NCBI RefSeq assembly: GCF_030063245.1
Contig: NZ_JASISR010000021.1
Span: forward strand, 22,240-86,239
Source of the DNA: Paenarthrobacter sp. PH39-S1
GTDB taxonomy: Bacteria > Actinomycetota > Actinomycetes > Actinomycetales > Micrococcaceae
Direction: 5' to 3'
Length of the DNA: 64,000 nt
In this document: piece after piece, positions 55,273 through 64,000 of the stretch
How positions within the stretch are numbered: position 1 is the first letter of the stretch
Layout of the letters: each line of letters starts with the position of its first letter
Notes under the pieces: generated by a model
The model's input: only the letters and a program-made list of their open reading frames with translations
Database searches by the model: none
Told to the model about the DNA's origin: nothing
Translations under genes and position numbers: made by a program

Positions 55273-55720
55273 TCATGGGAACCCAACCTCCGCCGTCGCA
55301 CTGCTGGTTCGGCTGCTGCTGTGCCGATGGGTGATGTGCTCCCCGACGGTGAGGTTTATGGCCCAGCCGGCGCCCAGCATGAGCGTGGTGGTGAGTTTGC
55401 TGGAGCCGAAGACCACGTTCCCGATGCCTTGCGTGAACGCCTGGGTGCCGGCGCCAAGCGCCAGCGCGTAGGCGCGTGTCATCCATGCCCGGTGGCGGGC
55501 GATGTTGCCGCGGCGGATCGCAGCGAAGCCGAGGATGATGCTCGCGGCCATACCCGAACCGAATGCGAGCCTGAGCACGTAGAGCAGCGCGCCGGTGCCG
55601 GGCTGGCGGGGGTAGAACTGTGTCATCCAGAGTGTGTCGACGTACCGTTGGGGGGTCCCCCGTCGGGCAAAGTAGTCGCTGACCTGGACCTTTGATGTGT
55701 CTGCTACAGAGGTGCCCATA
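55273..55720 (-). pseudogene. Truncated DUF2306 membrane protein
   Basis: The sequence has the C-terminal half of a DUF2306 protein: LYVLRLAFGSGMAASIILGF, RRGNIARHRAWMTRAYALAL and GAGTQAFTQGIGNVVFGSS. The first 20-50 residues do not fit the family and the usual first two membrane helices are missing. A joined-on start at about 55720 might still produce a short protein, but it would lack half of the fold. Confidence 0.55.
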
Positions 55721-55768
55721 GTGGGGGGTGATTCCCGGTCTTGGCCCCATCGCGCGCTCCTTAAACGG

Positions 55769-56425
55769 TCAGAGCTGGACGCTTTCACCCGGCGCGAGAT
55801 GTCGGAAGTCGGTGCCGTAGTTGGCCCCGATCCGGGCCACGTGCCCCTCGGAGAAGCTAAGCCCCTGCTCGTTGAGCAGTGCGTCGTGGATCTGGAAAGC
55901 CTTCGGCGCCCGCACGGAGATCACGAAGTCAATGACCTCGGCGGTCTTGGACCACGGGGCATGGATGGGAACAAGCAGCGTCTGTACTTGGACGCCGTCG
56001 GGCACGGTGAAGGAATCCCCCGGGTGGTAGACAGTCCCATCCACCAGGAAACCGATGTTCGCCACGACGGGAACCTGGGGGTGGATCAGCGCGTGCTGGC
56101 TGCCGAAGCTTCTAATCGCGAACTCCGCCGCTGAAAAGGCCGAGCCGGGTTCAACGTCGTTCACTTGGTCCGCCGCCTCGGGCGCAGTCTTCCGGAGGGC
56201 TGCGGCGACGCCCGCGGGGGCGTGGACCACCAAGTCCGTGTTGGCAGCCAGCGCCGATGCCACGGCCTCGGAGTCGAAATGATCCGGGTGCTCGTGGGTG
56301 ACCAGGATTGCGTCGGCACCGGCCAGAGCGGCTTCTGTTTCCGAAAAGATTCCCGGATCAATGACCAGCACATGGCCGTCTTTTTCCAGCCGGACACAGG
56401 CATGCCTGTACTTTGTCAGCTTCAT
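55769..56425 (-). CDS. MBL-fold metallo-hydrolase (UlaG-like)
   Basis: 218 residues. Metal motif THEHPDHFDSEAV (HxHxDH), further ligands in AFSAAEFAIRSFGSQHALIH and the C-terminal H in FQIHDALLNEQG. Starts MKLTKYRHACVRLEKDG. Such proteins hydrolyse small esters or lactones, or nucleic acids; substrate unknown. The ATG at 56425 lies 6 nt after TAGGCT. Confidence 0.88.
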   Translation of the reverse strand: MKLTKYRHACVRLEKDGHVLVIDPGIFSETEAALAGADAILVTHEHPDHFDSEAVASALAANTDLVVHAPAGVAAALRKTAPEAADQVNDVEPGSAFSAAEFAIRSFGSQHALIHPQVPVVANIGFLVDGTVYHPGDSFTVPDGVQVQTLLVPIHAPWSKTAEVIDFVISVRAPKAFQIHDALLNEQGLSFSEGHVARIGANYGTDFRHLAPGESVQL

Positions 56426-56431
56426 GGCATC

Positions 56432-56437
56432 AGCCTA
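56432..56437 (-). promoter_or_regulatory. -10 box TAGGCT, leaderless promoter of the MBL hydrolase
   Basis: Minus-strand TAGGCT ends 6 nt before the ATG at 56425. Confidence 0.45.
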
Positions 56438-56532
56438 CGTCCGCCCGCAAGCGGGCACCAGGAGACCGGTCGGCGGCACTGATAATCTGGAGCGGTGGGG
56501 CGGAAAACCCTGCCAGAAAGCGAGCAGCAGCC

Positions 56533-56991
56533 ATGTCCGAGGAAACAACGTCCCTAGCGGCCGGCTCCGGCGCCCCCGGAAAGGACCAGGCCGGCCCCGG
56601 CAGGGAACAGCGCGTGACCAAGCAAAGGCTGGCGGTCAGCTCTGCGCTGGACAGGCTCGATGACTTCGTCAGCACCCAGGAGCTGCATCGGGTGCTGCGG
56701 AACGACGGTCTCCCGGTCTCGCTGGCAACGGTCTACCGGATCGTGCAGTCGATGGCGGAAGGCGGACTCGTTGACGCGCTGCGGAATACCGACGGCGAGA
56801 CAGTGTACCGCCGCTGTTCGGTGGCCTCGCACCATCACCACCTGCTCTGCCGGAACTGCGGCAAGGCCGTGGAAATAGAGGCCCCGGCGGTGGAAAGCTG
56901 GGCCGCAAGCACAGCCGAGGCGCACGGCTTCACTGCGGTCCAGCACACGGTGGAAATCTACGGGCTCTGCCCGGAGTGCTCCGCCAACTGA
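56533..56991 (+). CDS. zur: Fur-family metalloregulator, probably Zur
   Basis: 152 residues. Winged-helix domain with KQRLAVSSALDRLDDFVSTQELHRVL and VSLATVYRIVQSMAEGG (recognition helix). The regulatory site is SHHHHLLCRNCGKAVEIE, and the structural zinc pairs CRNC and CPEC are intact. The His-rich motif favours Zur over Fur or PerR. It represses zinc-uptake genes when zinc is bound. ATG at 56533 was chosen. A -10-like GATAAT (56481-56486) gives a short leader. No zinc transporter is adjacent. Confidence 0.87.
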   Translation: MSEETTSLAAGSGAPGKDQAGPGREQRVTKQRLAVSSALDRLDDFVSTQELHRVLRNDGLPVSLATVYRIVQSMAEGGLVDALRNTDGETVYRRCSVASHHHHLLCRNCGKAVEIEAPAVESWAASTAEAHGFTAVQHTVEIYGLCPECSAN

Positions 56992-57009
56992 CCGTCCGGT
57001 TCCGGCAGT

Positions 57010-58086
57010 TCAGTCCTCGCCCGCCCCGCGGCCACCCAGCCGACGCACTCCGGTGGCCTGCGTCGCGTCGCGGATTTCGCCCACCAACTGCTCGATCACA
57101 TCCTCCAGGAACAACACTCCCCTGGTCCCGCCGTCGGGCGCAATCACCCGGGCCAGGTGCGAGCCGGTGCGCTGCATCGTGGCCAGGGCGTCCTCAATCT
57201 CGTCCTCCATGCCCAGATTGACCAGGGAACGGACCCGGCTTTCCGCGAACGGCAGCTCGTAGCTTTCCTGCGGAATCGAGATGACGTCCTTGACGTGCAT
57301 GTAACCGGTCAGATTGCCCGTCTCATCCGCGAGCACAAACCGGGAAAACCCGGTCCGGCGCACCGCGCGCTCAAAGTCCACCGGCGTCGCCGTCGTCTGC
57401 AGACTGACCAAGTCATCGCGCGGCACCATGATACTGCCCGCCGTCTGCGCGGAAAATTCCAGTGCACCGTTGATCAGCCCGGTCTGGTCGTTTACCAGCC
57501 CCCTGCGCGTGGACTCCTGCACGATTGACTGCACTTCCTCCAGCGTGAAACTGGAGGTGACCTCGTCCTTGGGCTCGATCCGGAACAACCGAACAATGTG
57601 GTTGGCCATCCAGTTCAAGGAGTGAATCACCGGTTTCACTGCCTTGCCGATGACCACCAGCGGGGGGGCCAGCAGCAGTGCCGCCTTGTCCGCCACGGAC
57701 ACGGAAATGTTCTTCGGGATCATTTCGCCGAAGGTCACATGCAGGAAGGTGACCACCAGCAGCGCCAGCACAAAGGCGGCGGGTGCGGCAACCCCGTCCG
57801 GGATTCCCAGCGCATGCAGCGGTCCGGCCACCAGGTGGTGAATCGCCGGTTCGGAGACATTCAGGATCAGCAGCGAACAGACGGTAATGCCCAGCTGTGA
57901 ACAGGCCAGCATCAAGGAGACATTCTCCATGGCATCCAGCGTGGTTCTGGCGCGGGCGGACCCCGCCTCGGCGCGGGGCTCGATCTGGCTGCGGCGGGCG
58001 GACATGATGGCAAATTCGGCGCCGACAAAAAAAGCGTTGCCCAGCAGCAGCACTACCAGCCAGAGGATTCCGGCCCAGTCGTTCAT
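57010..58086 (-). CDS. CNNM/CorC-type (HlyC/CorC hemolysin-like) membrane protein with CBS pair, second copy
   Basis: 358 residues: an N-terminal DUF21/CNNM membrane domain (WLVVLLLGNAFFVGAEFAIM, TLDAMENVSLMLACSQLGIT) and a CBS pair from about 205 (SIMVPRDDLVSLQ, GYMHVKDVI). The C-terminal transporter-associated CorC domain is absent, unlike in the upstream paralogue. Proposed role: Mg2+ or other divalent-ion efflux or regulation. The start overlaps the preceding gene by 4 bp. Confidence 0.88.
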   Translation of the reverse strand: MNDWAGILWLVVLLLGNAFFVGAEFAIMSARRSQIEPRAEAGSARARTTLDAMENVSLMLACSQLGITVCSLLILNVSEPAIHHLVAGPLHALGIPDGVAAPAAFVLALLVVTFLHVTFGEMIPKNISVSVADKAALLLAPPLVVIGKAVKPVIHSLNWMANHIVRLFRIEPKDEVTSSFTLEEVQSIVQESTRRGLVNDQTGLINGALEFSAQTAGSIMVPRDDLVSLQTTATPVDFERAVRRTGFSRFVLADETGNLTGYMHVKDVISIPQESYELPFAESRVRSLVNLGMEDEIEDALATMQRTGSHLARVIAPDGGTRGVLFLEDVIEQLVGEIRDATQATGVRRLGGRGAGED

Positions 58087-59456
58087 GCCGCACCCCCTCG
58101 GCTGTGCAGATCGGCCCTGTGCACATCGGCGTCGCCGACGGTATCCGGCTCGTCGTCGGGAACCGGTGTGGGGATAAAGCGGATCCGGTCAATCCGGCGC
58201 CGGTCCATCCGCTCCACTTCCAGCTGCCCTCCGCCAACGTCGACCAGGTCCCCGACCAGCGGGATCCGGCCCAGCTCCGCCATCACGAAGCCGCCCACCG
58301 TTTCGTAGCTCGATTCGTCCGGTACACTCAGCCCGGGCACCTGCTCCGACACCTCGTCCGGGCGCATCAGACCCGGGAAGAACCATTCCCCGGCGGCACT
58401 CTGCAGCACCCCAGGCTTGGTCCGGTCGTGCTCGTCGGAGACCTCGCCGACAATTTCCTCCACCAGGTCCTCCAGCGTGGTCACCCCGGCGGTGCCGCCG
58501 TATTCATCCAGCACAACGGCCAGCTGGAGGTTGCCTTCCCGGAGTTCGGTCAGCAGCGCATCCAGATGAATGGTTTCCGGCACCCGCAGCACATCGGTCA
58601 TGATGGCTCCGGCCTGCAGTTGCGCCCGTTTCCGGGACGGAACCGCAATGGCCTTTTTGACGTGCACCACTCCGCGTACGTCATCGGGCGAATCACCGAT
58701 AATGGGGAAGCGGGAATGGCCGGTCCGGCGCGCGGCTTCCACGATGTCCGCCACGGACTGATCCGCCTCGATGCTCACCACCCGGATCCGCGGCGTCATC
58801 ACGTCAGCTGCCGTCCGGTCCGCGAACTTCAACGTCCGCGCCACGAAGTTAGCCGTCCCGGCGTCAAGAGTGCCCATATCCGCGGATCGGCGCACCAGCG
58901 ACGCGAGTTCGGCAGGGGAACGGGCGCCGGAGATTTCCTCTTTTGCTTCGAGCCCAAAAAGGTGCAGCACCCGGTTGGAGAAACTGTTGAGCAGCACGAT
59001 GGCCGGTTTAAAGATGGCGGTGAAGACCAGCTGCGGGCGGGCTACCGCCCGGCCGATCTCAAAGGAGCGTGAAATGGCCATGTTCTTGGGCACCAGTTCG
59101 CCGATCAGCATCGACAGCAGGGTGGCCAGAATCATCGCCGCGGTCAGCGCCACGGGCTGCGTCACGTCGGGTGGAAGGCCGACGGCCTTCAGCGGCCCGC
59201 TCAGCAGCGCACCGACGGAGGGCTCCATGACAAAGCCGGTCAGCAGTGTGGTCAGCGTAATGCCCAGCTGACAGCTGGAGAGCTGGGTGGAGAGCGATTT
59301 CAGACAATGCAGCAGCGGAACCGCCGCGTGGTCCCCCCGGTCGATGGCGCGCTGCACCGTGGACTGGTCCAGCGCCAGCAGGGAAAATTCGACGGCGACA
59401 AAGAAGCCAGTGCCAAGAATCAGCACCAGACCTGCCAGTAAAAGCAGCCATTCCAT
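58083..59456 (-). CDS. CNNM/CorC-type membrane protein with CBS pair and CorC domain
   Basis: 457 residues. CNNM domain (LILGTGFFVAVEFSLLALDQ, LKSLSTQLSSCQLGITLTTL), CBS pair (VMTPRIRVVSIEAD, RFPIIGDSPDDVRGVVHVK, VVLDEYGGTAGVTTLEDLV) and a C-terminal CorC_HlyC domain. ATG at 59456 (MEWLLLLAGL) begins directly with the first membrane helix; an upstream extension of 64 residues is basic and unlikely. The pair 58083/57010 is an operon of paralogues. Confidence 0.9.
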   Translation of the reverse strand: MEWLLLLAGLVLILGTGFFVAVEFSLLALDQSTVQRAIDRGDHAAVPLLHCLKSLSTQLSSCQLGITLTTLLTGFVMEPSVGALLSGPLKAVGLPPDVTQPVALTAAMILATLLSMLIGELVPKNMAISRSFEIGRAVARPQLVFTAIFKPAIVLLNSFSNRVLHLFGLEAKEEISGARSPAELASLVRRSADMGTLDAGTANFVARTLKFADRTAADVMTPRIRVVSIEADQSVADIVEAARRTGHSRFPIIGDSPDDVRGVVHVKKAIAVPSRKRAQLQAGAIMTDVLRVPETIHLDALLTELREGNLQLAVVLDEYGGTAGVTTLEDLVEEIVGEVSDEHDRTKPGVLQSAAGEWFFPGLMRPDEVSEQVPGLSVPDESSYETVGGFVMAELGRIPLVGDLVDVGGGQLEVERMDRRRIDRIRFIPTPVPDDEPDTVGDADVHRADLHSRGGAA

Positions 59457-59784
59457 CAGCGCATCCCCCCGGCCCGGAATTCCGACCGTTGGGCGGGTAG
59501 CGATCCGGCCCGTGCAGCCCTGCCGGAACCGGCAGGCGGGGGGCGGTCGGCAGCGCCGACGGCGGTGGACGGCGTAGAAGAACGATGGGCACGTGTGCGG
59601 GGTCTGCCGCCGTGCGCGGGATTCGAGGAACTGCGGATATTTCCACAATCCGAACCCGGACGCCGGCCCCTAGAGTTGCTGTCCATGAGAGTGACAGTCT
59701 ACATTATGGGTCCGGCCGGCGGGTCCGACCACTGCTCCGATCGACCGGTCCGGCCGTGCCAATCAGCGGGCAGAACCGCGTCCG
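59457..59784. other. 328-bp intergenic region
   Basis: It lies between the CNNM operon start and the flavin reductase 3' end, and should carry the CNNM promoter on the minus strand. I see no clear -10/-35 pair, repeat or further gene. Confidence 0.4.
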
Positions 59785-60321
59785 TTAGAGGACAGAGCCG
59801 GCGCCCAGGGCATGGAAAGTACGGCTGTGATAAACCAGCGGGCTGCCCACCGCGGCGCCGTAGTGGATGTCCAGCACAGAGGCGGCAATCAGCACCGAGT
59901 CTCCCGCTGGGGTACGGCTGAGAACGCGGCAGCGGAGCGCCCGTGACGCATCGAGCAGCAGCGGTTCACCCGTTTCCAGCCACTTCCAGTTCATCGTGCC
60001 GGTGAAGCGCCCTGAACCGGAGGAACCTGAACTGGAGCGCGCGAAGATCCGGGCAAGGGCAAGATTGTCTGCGGTGAGCAGGTGGACCACGAAGGTCTCC
60101 GCCGCCGCGATTTCTGCGGCGGACCCCGTCCGCGAGGACAGTGAGAACGAAAGGACGGGCGGCTCCGCCGAGACGGATGCAACAGAGGACGCCGTCAGAC
60201 CCACCGGACCGGCAACGCCGCGGGCGGTAACTATTGCCACGCCGGCCGGATGGTTACCGAAAGCAGCCTTAAAATTGGCGGCAACCAAAGGACCTGCAAG
60301 GATCCCGGGCTGGGCGGTCAT
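59785..60321 (-). CDS. Flavin reductase-like FMN-binding protein
   Basis: 178 residues. Typical N-terminal AAFGNHPAGVAIVTARG, LTASSVASVSAEPPVLSFSL (FMN phosphate site) and C-terminal LVYHSRTFHAL. Such proteins reduce FMN with NAD(P)H for partner monooxygenases; no partner gene is nearby. A Ser/Gly-rich loop (SSSGSSGSG) replaces part of a surface region. Confidence 0.87.
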   Translation of the reverse strand: MTAQPGILAGPLVAANFKAAFGNHPAGVAIVTARGVAGPVGLTASSVASVSAEPPVLSFSLSSRTGSAAEIAAAETFVVHLLTADNLALARIFARSSSGSSGSGRFTGTMNWKWLETGEPLLLDASRALRCRVLSRTPAGDSVLIAASVLDIHYGAAVGSPLVYHSRTFHALGAGSVL

Positions 60322-60405
60322 CGGAGCTTCCTTTCACTGCAGCCTTCGGCTCTATCACCCGGGCCCTGTCACTACGCTAGAACCCGGACCAGGGTGAAGG
60401 TCAAG

Positions 60406-61961
60406 TCAGCCGGCCCGCATGTTGCGTCTTGTGTCATCGCCGGGCGAAGCGAGCAGCAGCCATCCCGGTAGCCGGGGCGCCCGCAGGAGCGACCCGACCA
60501 TCGGTACGTCGATCAGATGGCTGGGCTGGTTCAGCGAGACGAAGACGGTGGGGACCTCGGTGACATACCAGAGGATCTCCGCGGCCATCGGGGTCGACCA
60601 TTTGATCCGGATGGCCGACCCCTGCGCAAAACCTTTCACATTTGCGAAGACAAAGGCCGCGTCGTATTTCTGCATAATCCCCCGTCCCCTCTTCGGAGAT
60701 GATCGACACGAAGTTCACGCCCGTCTCGCCGTCGGCCTCCCGCTGCGCCGCCGCCCTAAACACATGCACCTCAAAGCCGGCACTCTCCAGCTCCTCCTTG
60801 ACCAGATCCAGATAGGCCAGCGGATCGGAACGGGTGAAGTCGGAGCCCCCGGAGATGCCGTAGAGCCGGATGCGCCTGTGCGTCGCCGGGGTGATCGGCA
60901 GGTTGTTGGCCGTGTCCTTGACCAGGGTCACGGTCTTGTCCGCAATGGCTGCCGCTACGGCCCGGTGCTTCGCGCTGCCCACCAGGGCCAGCGCCTCGGG
61001 CGAGGCAACGAGTTCGTCCCGCGACGTCCGATGCAGGTCCAGCGACGCTTTCAATCCGAGGTTGCGCTTGAGCGCGTCGTGGAGCCGCTTCTCCGTAATC
61101 ACCCCGGATTTGTACCCGTCCAGCATGTACTGGAAATCCTCAGCTCCGGCGCCAGTGTGGCGGGCATGATCTGCTGGTTGGGGATGCCCGGACGGTACCG
61201 GCGGGATAGCTCCGGTGCGCCGATGTGGGCGATCATGATCGACTGCAGCCGTGCCCGATCATCTCCCGGTACACGTGCCCGTAGGTCGTGTTCCATTCCT
61301 CTTAGTCAAGGGTGTTGTAGGACGTGACGACGTGCTGGTCCCGCTCGTCCATGCCGTCGCCGGGGAAATGCTTAATGGCGCAGGCCATGTTGGCCTCGCT
61401 GATGCCGTCAAAGTATTCTTTGGCCCGTTCGACGACGATCTCCGGGGTGTTGCCGAACGACCGGGTGGAGATGACGGTATTGCGCCAGTTGTAGTGGATG
61501 TCCACGATCGGCGCAAACGCCCAGTTGCAGCCGATCGCCGTGCATTCCACTCCCGCCACCTTGCCCATGTCCCGGGCGATGCTCTTGTCCGGGTGGGACC
61601 CGGCCTGCAGATGCGTACAGACAAAAGTGCCGTCATCGCAGCTGCCGAACCCACCCATTTCGGGGTTGGAGGCTACCAGCAGCGGCACTTTGGTCGTGGA
61701 CTGGGCGTAGCGGATGTGCTCCTGCACGTCCGCGGCGGGGCCGGGACGGTAGCGCATACCGCCCACATGGTAGTTCTCCAGCACCCCGTCCAGATATTCC
61801 GGCGTGAACTCATTGTTGTGGTTGATGAACAGCTGGCCGATTTTCTCTTCCAGGCTCATCGACGCGATCGTGCCATCAACCCAGGCGATGGACGCGGCAT
61901 CGAGATTGTAAGGCGCCGCCGCCAGATCCACGGCGAACCCTTTGCGCTGCAGCGCGCGCAC
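60406..61961 (-). pseudogene. Glycoside hydrolase family 3 gene with a nonsense mutation and frameshifts
   Basis: From GTG at 61961 the GH3 N-terminal domain is clear (IASMSLEEKIGQLFINHNNE, FAPIVDIHYNWRNTVISTRS, CAIKHFPGDGMDERDQHVV). A TAA follows at 61302-61304 after SYNTLD. The same frame resumes (EEWNTTYGHVYREMIG), shifts near 61240 into IMIAHIGAPELSRRYRPG, near 61150 into DGYKSGVITEKRLHDALKRN, and near 60690 into AAFVFANVKGFAQGSAIRIK. The last piece ends at 60406. At least one stop and three indels make it inactive as sequenced. Intact homologues act on beta-linked sugars (glucosidase or N-acetylhexosaminidase). Confidence 0.85.
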
Positions 61962-61964
61962 TTC

Positions 61965-62525
61965 CTACAGCCGTGCTACGGCCTGCGCCACGACCTGGTC
62001 CACCGGGAGGTTGATGTCGGCCACGAAGCCTGCTTCGTCCCGGGCCAGTGGTTCGAGGGTGCCGAGTTGTGAATCGAGCAGGGTGGTAGGCATGAAGTGT
62101 CCGCTGCGGCCTTCCAACCGGGAGCCGAGGACCTCGCGGCTGCCGTGCAGGTGCAGGAACAGCGTTTCCGGCGCCTGCGCCCGGATCGCGTCCCGCTAGG
62201 AGCGCTTGAGCGCCGAACAGGCCAGCACCAGGCCAGGGCCGTCCGAGTCCGCCAGAGCGGTGCCGACGACGGCGAGCCAAGGCCAGCGGTCAGTGTCCGT
62301 CAGCGGGGTGCCGGCAGCCATCTTCGCGATATTACTGACCGGATGCAGGGAATCGCCGTCCACGAACGGGACGTTCAGCGCATCGGCGACAAGCGCTCCG
62401 ATCGTGGTCTTCCCACAGCCGGAGACTCCCATCACCACAATCCGCGGCCCGGTGGCGGTGTCGGCACCCGTCTCGTTCCCCGTCCTGGCGCCGTTGTCCG
62501 CCGCGGCGGAATGAGAGGCGTTCAC
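61965..62525 (-). pseudogene. gntK: Gluconokinase with a premature TAG
   Basis: Starting at GTG 62525: P-loop VMGVSGCGKTTIGALVADAL and GDSLHPVSNIAKMAAGTPLT, then ACSALKRS followed by TAG at 62196-62198, where family members have Tyr (SALKRxYRD). The same frame continues intact with RDAIRAQAPETLFLHLHGS, RSGHFMPTTLLDSQLGTLE and a normal stop at 61965. A single TAC-to-TAG change explains it. The start overlaps the manD stop by 4 bp (GTGA), and GH3 begins 3 bp after its end, so the three were one operon. Confidence 0.9.
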
Positions 62526-63751
62526 CAGTCATGCACCGTGCCGTCGGCCAGCCGGTTGTAGGGCAGGTATGCCTGCTGATACGGGAAGGAAGCCGCCGCT
62601 TCCTCATTCAGTTCGACCCCGAGTCCGGGCTTCTCCCCCGGATGCAGGTACCCGTCGGCGAAGGTCATGGACTGTTCAAAGACCGTGTTGGTCTTCTCGC
62701 TGGGCTCCATGTATTCCTGAATACCGAAGTTGTGGATCGCCAGGCCCAGGTGCGTCTGCGCGGCCAGACCGACCGGGGAGACATCGGTGGGGCCGTGGAA
62801 ACCGGACTTGATCTGATATTGCGCGGCGTAGTCCATGACCTTCTTCAGCGGGGAAATCCCACCGAAGTGCGTGGACGCGGCCCGGACATAATCGATCAGC
62901 TGTTCGCGGATCAGGGTCTGGAAATCGAAGACCGTGTTGAAAACCTCGCCGACAGCCAGCGGGGTGGTGGTGTGCTGGCGCACCAGCCGGAACGCGTCCT
63001 GGTTCTCCGCCGGGGTGCAGTCCTCCAGCCAGAACAGATCGTAGGGCTCCAGCGCCTTGCCCAGTGTGGCGGCCTGGATGGGGGTCATCCGGTGGTGCCC
63101 GTCGTGGAGCAGGGGCAGTTCCGGGCCGAATTCGTTGCGCACGGCCTCGAAGACGGTCGGCACGTGGCGCAGTAGGCGCGGGTGTCCCAGTCCTCCTCGG
63201 CGGGCTGCGGGCCGCGGCCGGCCGGCTCATAGTCGTAGCGCTCACCGGTGGCCTGCGCCTGGGCCGCAACACCCGTAAAGGGCCTTGATGCCCGGGATGG
63301 AGGTCTGCACCCGGATGGATTTGTACCCCTCCTCCAAGTGATGGCGGATCGAGTCGAACAGCTCCGGCAGATCCCGACCCGAGGCATGCCCGTAGGTGCG
63401 CAGGGCCGTCCGGGAAGCGCCGCCGAGCAGCTGGTAGACGGGCATGCCGGCCACCTTGCCCTTGATGTCCCACAGCGCCATGTCAACGGCCGCGATGGCC
63501 GCCATCGTCACCGGCCCCCGCCGCCAGTAGGCGCTGCGGTACAGGAACTGCCACGTGTCCTCGATGCGGTGCGGGTCGCGCCCGATCAGCAGCGGCACCA
63601 CATGCTCAGTCAGATACGCGACGACGGCGAGCTCTCGGCCGTTCAGCGTCGCATCCCCCAAACCGGTGAATCCCTCATCCGTAGTGATCTTCAAAGCGAC
63701 AAAGTTCCGGGACGGACTGGTGACGATCACGTCGGCAGCGGTGATTTTCAT
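62522..63751 (-). pseudogene. manD: Mannonate dehydratase-type enolase-superfamily gene (ManD/RspA) with two frameshifts
   Basis: ATG at 63751 with GGAACC upstream starts [20 protein letters not shown]. The ManD signature [20 protein letters not shown] is present. An extra G at 63272-63274 (after IPGIKALYG) and a missing C near 63172 (RAY...RHVP) each shift the frame, while all sequence between and after is family-like (VEDCTPAENQ-type LEDCTPAENQDAFRLVRQHT, SGFHGPTDVSPVGLAAQ). Between the two indels the reading is shifted for about 33 codons only, but that segment contains stop-free foreign residues. The enzyme dehydrates D-mannonate or D-gluconate to KDG. Confidence 0.85.
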
Positions 63752-63799
63752 GGAGGTTCCTTTCAACTGAGCGAGCGGGGTAAATAATTGCAGTGGGGC

Positions 63800-64000
63800 T
63801 AGTGTCCTGCGTCGTAAATTCGTTGAATAAGTGTTAAAATTGGTGTATGGCACGCACTGGACGCCCGAAGGCTGAACTGATCCTCACCGAGGAAGAACGC
63901 GATCAGCTGTCGCGATGGACCCGCAGGCGCAAGTCCTCCCAGGCCCTGGCGCTGCGTTCGCGGATCGTACTGGCTTGCGCGGAGGGGATGGCAAACAAGG
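63800..64000 (+). mobile_element. Left end of an IS630-type insertion sequence (continues beyond the window)
   Basis: A TA dinucleotide at 63800-63801 is followed by GTGTCCTGCGTCGTAAATTC, a plausible terminal repeat. A transposase start codon lies about 46 bp inward. IS630/Tc1-mariner elements insert at TA. The insertion lies about 50 bp upstream of the manD start, so it may separate manD from its promoter. Confidence 0.6.
63847..64000 (+). CDS. IS630 family transposase, N-terminal part (truncated by the window end)
   Basis: The 51 visible codons read [20 protein letters not shown], then [20 protein letters not shown] and CAEGMANK, the helix-turn-helix N-terminus of IS630 transposases. The DDE domain lies beyond 64000, so I cannot tell whether the gene is intact. 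Confidence 0.8.
   Translation, partial: MARTGRPKAELILTEEERDQLSRWTRRRKSSQALALRSRIVLACAEGMANK

Noticed and set aside
62196..62198. Stop-codon recoding to explain the in-frame stops in gntK, GH3, the CobT-like gene and others
   Set aside because: TAG, TAA and TGA are all found, indels occur in the same genes, and the housekeeping genes use ordinary stops. Gene decay is simpler.

Overview
The window is high-GC DNA from an actinobacterium, most likely Micrococcaceae (Arthrobacter sensu lato). Four things point there: the conserved block argS-lysA-hom-thrC-thrB-rho-prfA-prmC-sua5-rfe-atpI-atpBEFHAGDC-DUF2550; the mismatch endonuclease NucS in place of MutS/MutL; a DUF222/HNH protein; and many start codons that follow directly on a TANNNT -10 box (leaderless transcripts). 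The family and genus assignment is inference from gene content, not from a search.

Layout. 1-345: remnant of a maleylpyruvate-isomerase-like gene. 0.5-11.2 kb: mixed housekeeping genes (thioredoxin-fold/TPR co-chaperone, large membrane protein, AI-2E-type permease, alpha/beta hydrolase, DUF222-HNH, nucS, nagA, cspA). 11.4-41.6 kb: one long minus-strand stretch with an MprF-like protein, DUF2550, the complete F1Fo ATP synthase operon with two small AtpI/AtpZ-type genes, a polysaccharide cluster (WecA-type transferase, FlaA1/CapD-type dehydratase, double-domain GT2), the translation genes sua5-prmC-prfA, rho, and the Thr/Lys/Arg block thrB-thrC-hom-lysA-argS. 41.9-47.7 kb: an MFS carrier, tRNA-Arg(CCG) and the helicase hrpA. 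47.7-64 kb: accessory DNA in which intact genes (GNAT, HIT, sulfurtransferase, CorA, cysteine-synthase-like, MBL hydrolase, Zur-like regulator, two CNNM proteins, flavin reductase) alternate with at least six broken genes. It ends in a decayed sugar-acid operon (manD-gntK-GH3) with an IS630-type element just upstream of it.

The most unusual feature is a large number of perfect or near-perfect tandem repeats. Nine coding arrays in eight genes (DUF222, nagA, mprF-like, sua5, prmC, rho, hom, lysA) have units of 15, 18, 24 or 27 bp, all multiples of three, and lie in tails, linkers or a tolerated insertion of otherwise conserved enzymes. The non-coding array upstream of argS has a 14-bp unit, which would break a reading frame. 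In rho, one extra base at the edge of its 8 x 18-bp array puts the N-terminal domain and the catalytic part in different frames. A 12-G tract sits just upstream of the DUF222 promoter. Together these suggest a genome with high replication slippage in which housekeeping proteins tolerate, or use, variable-length tails.
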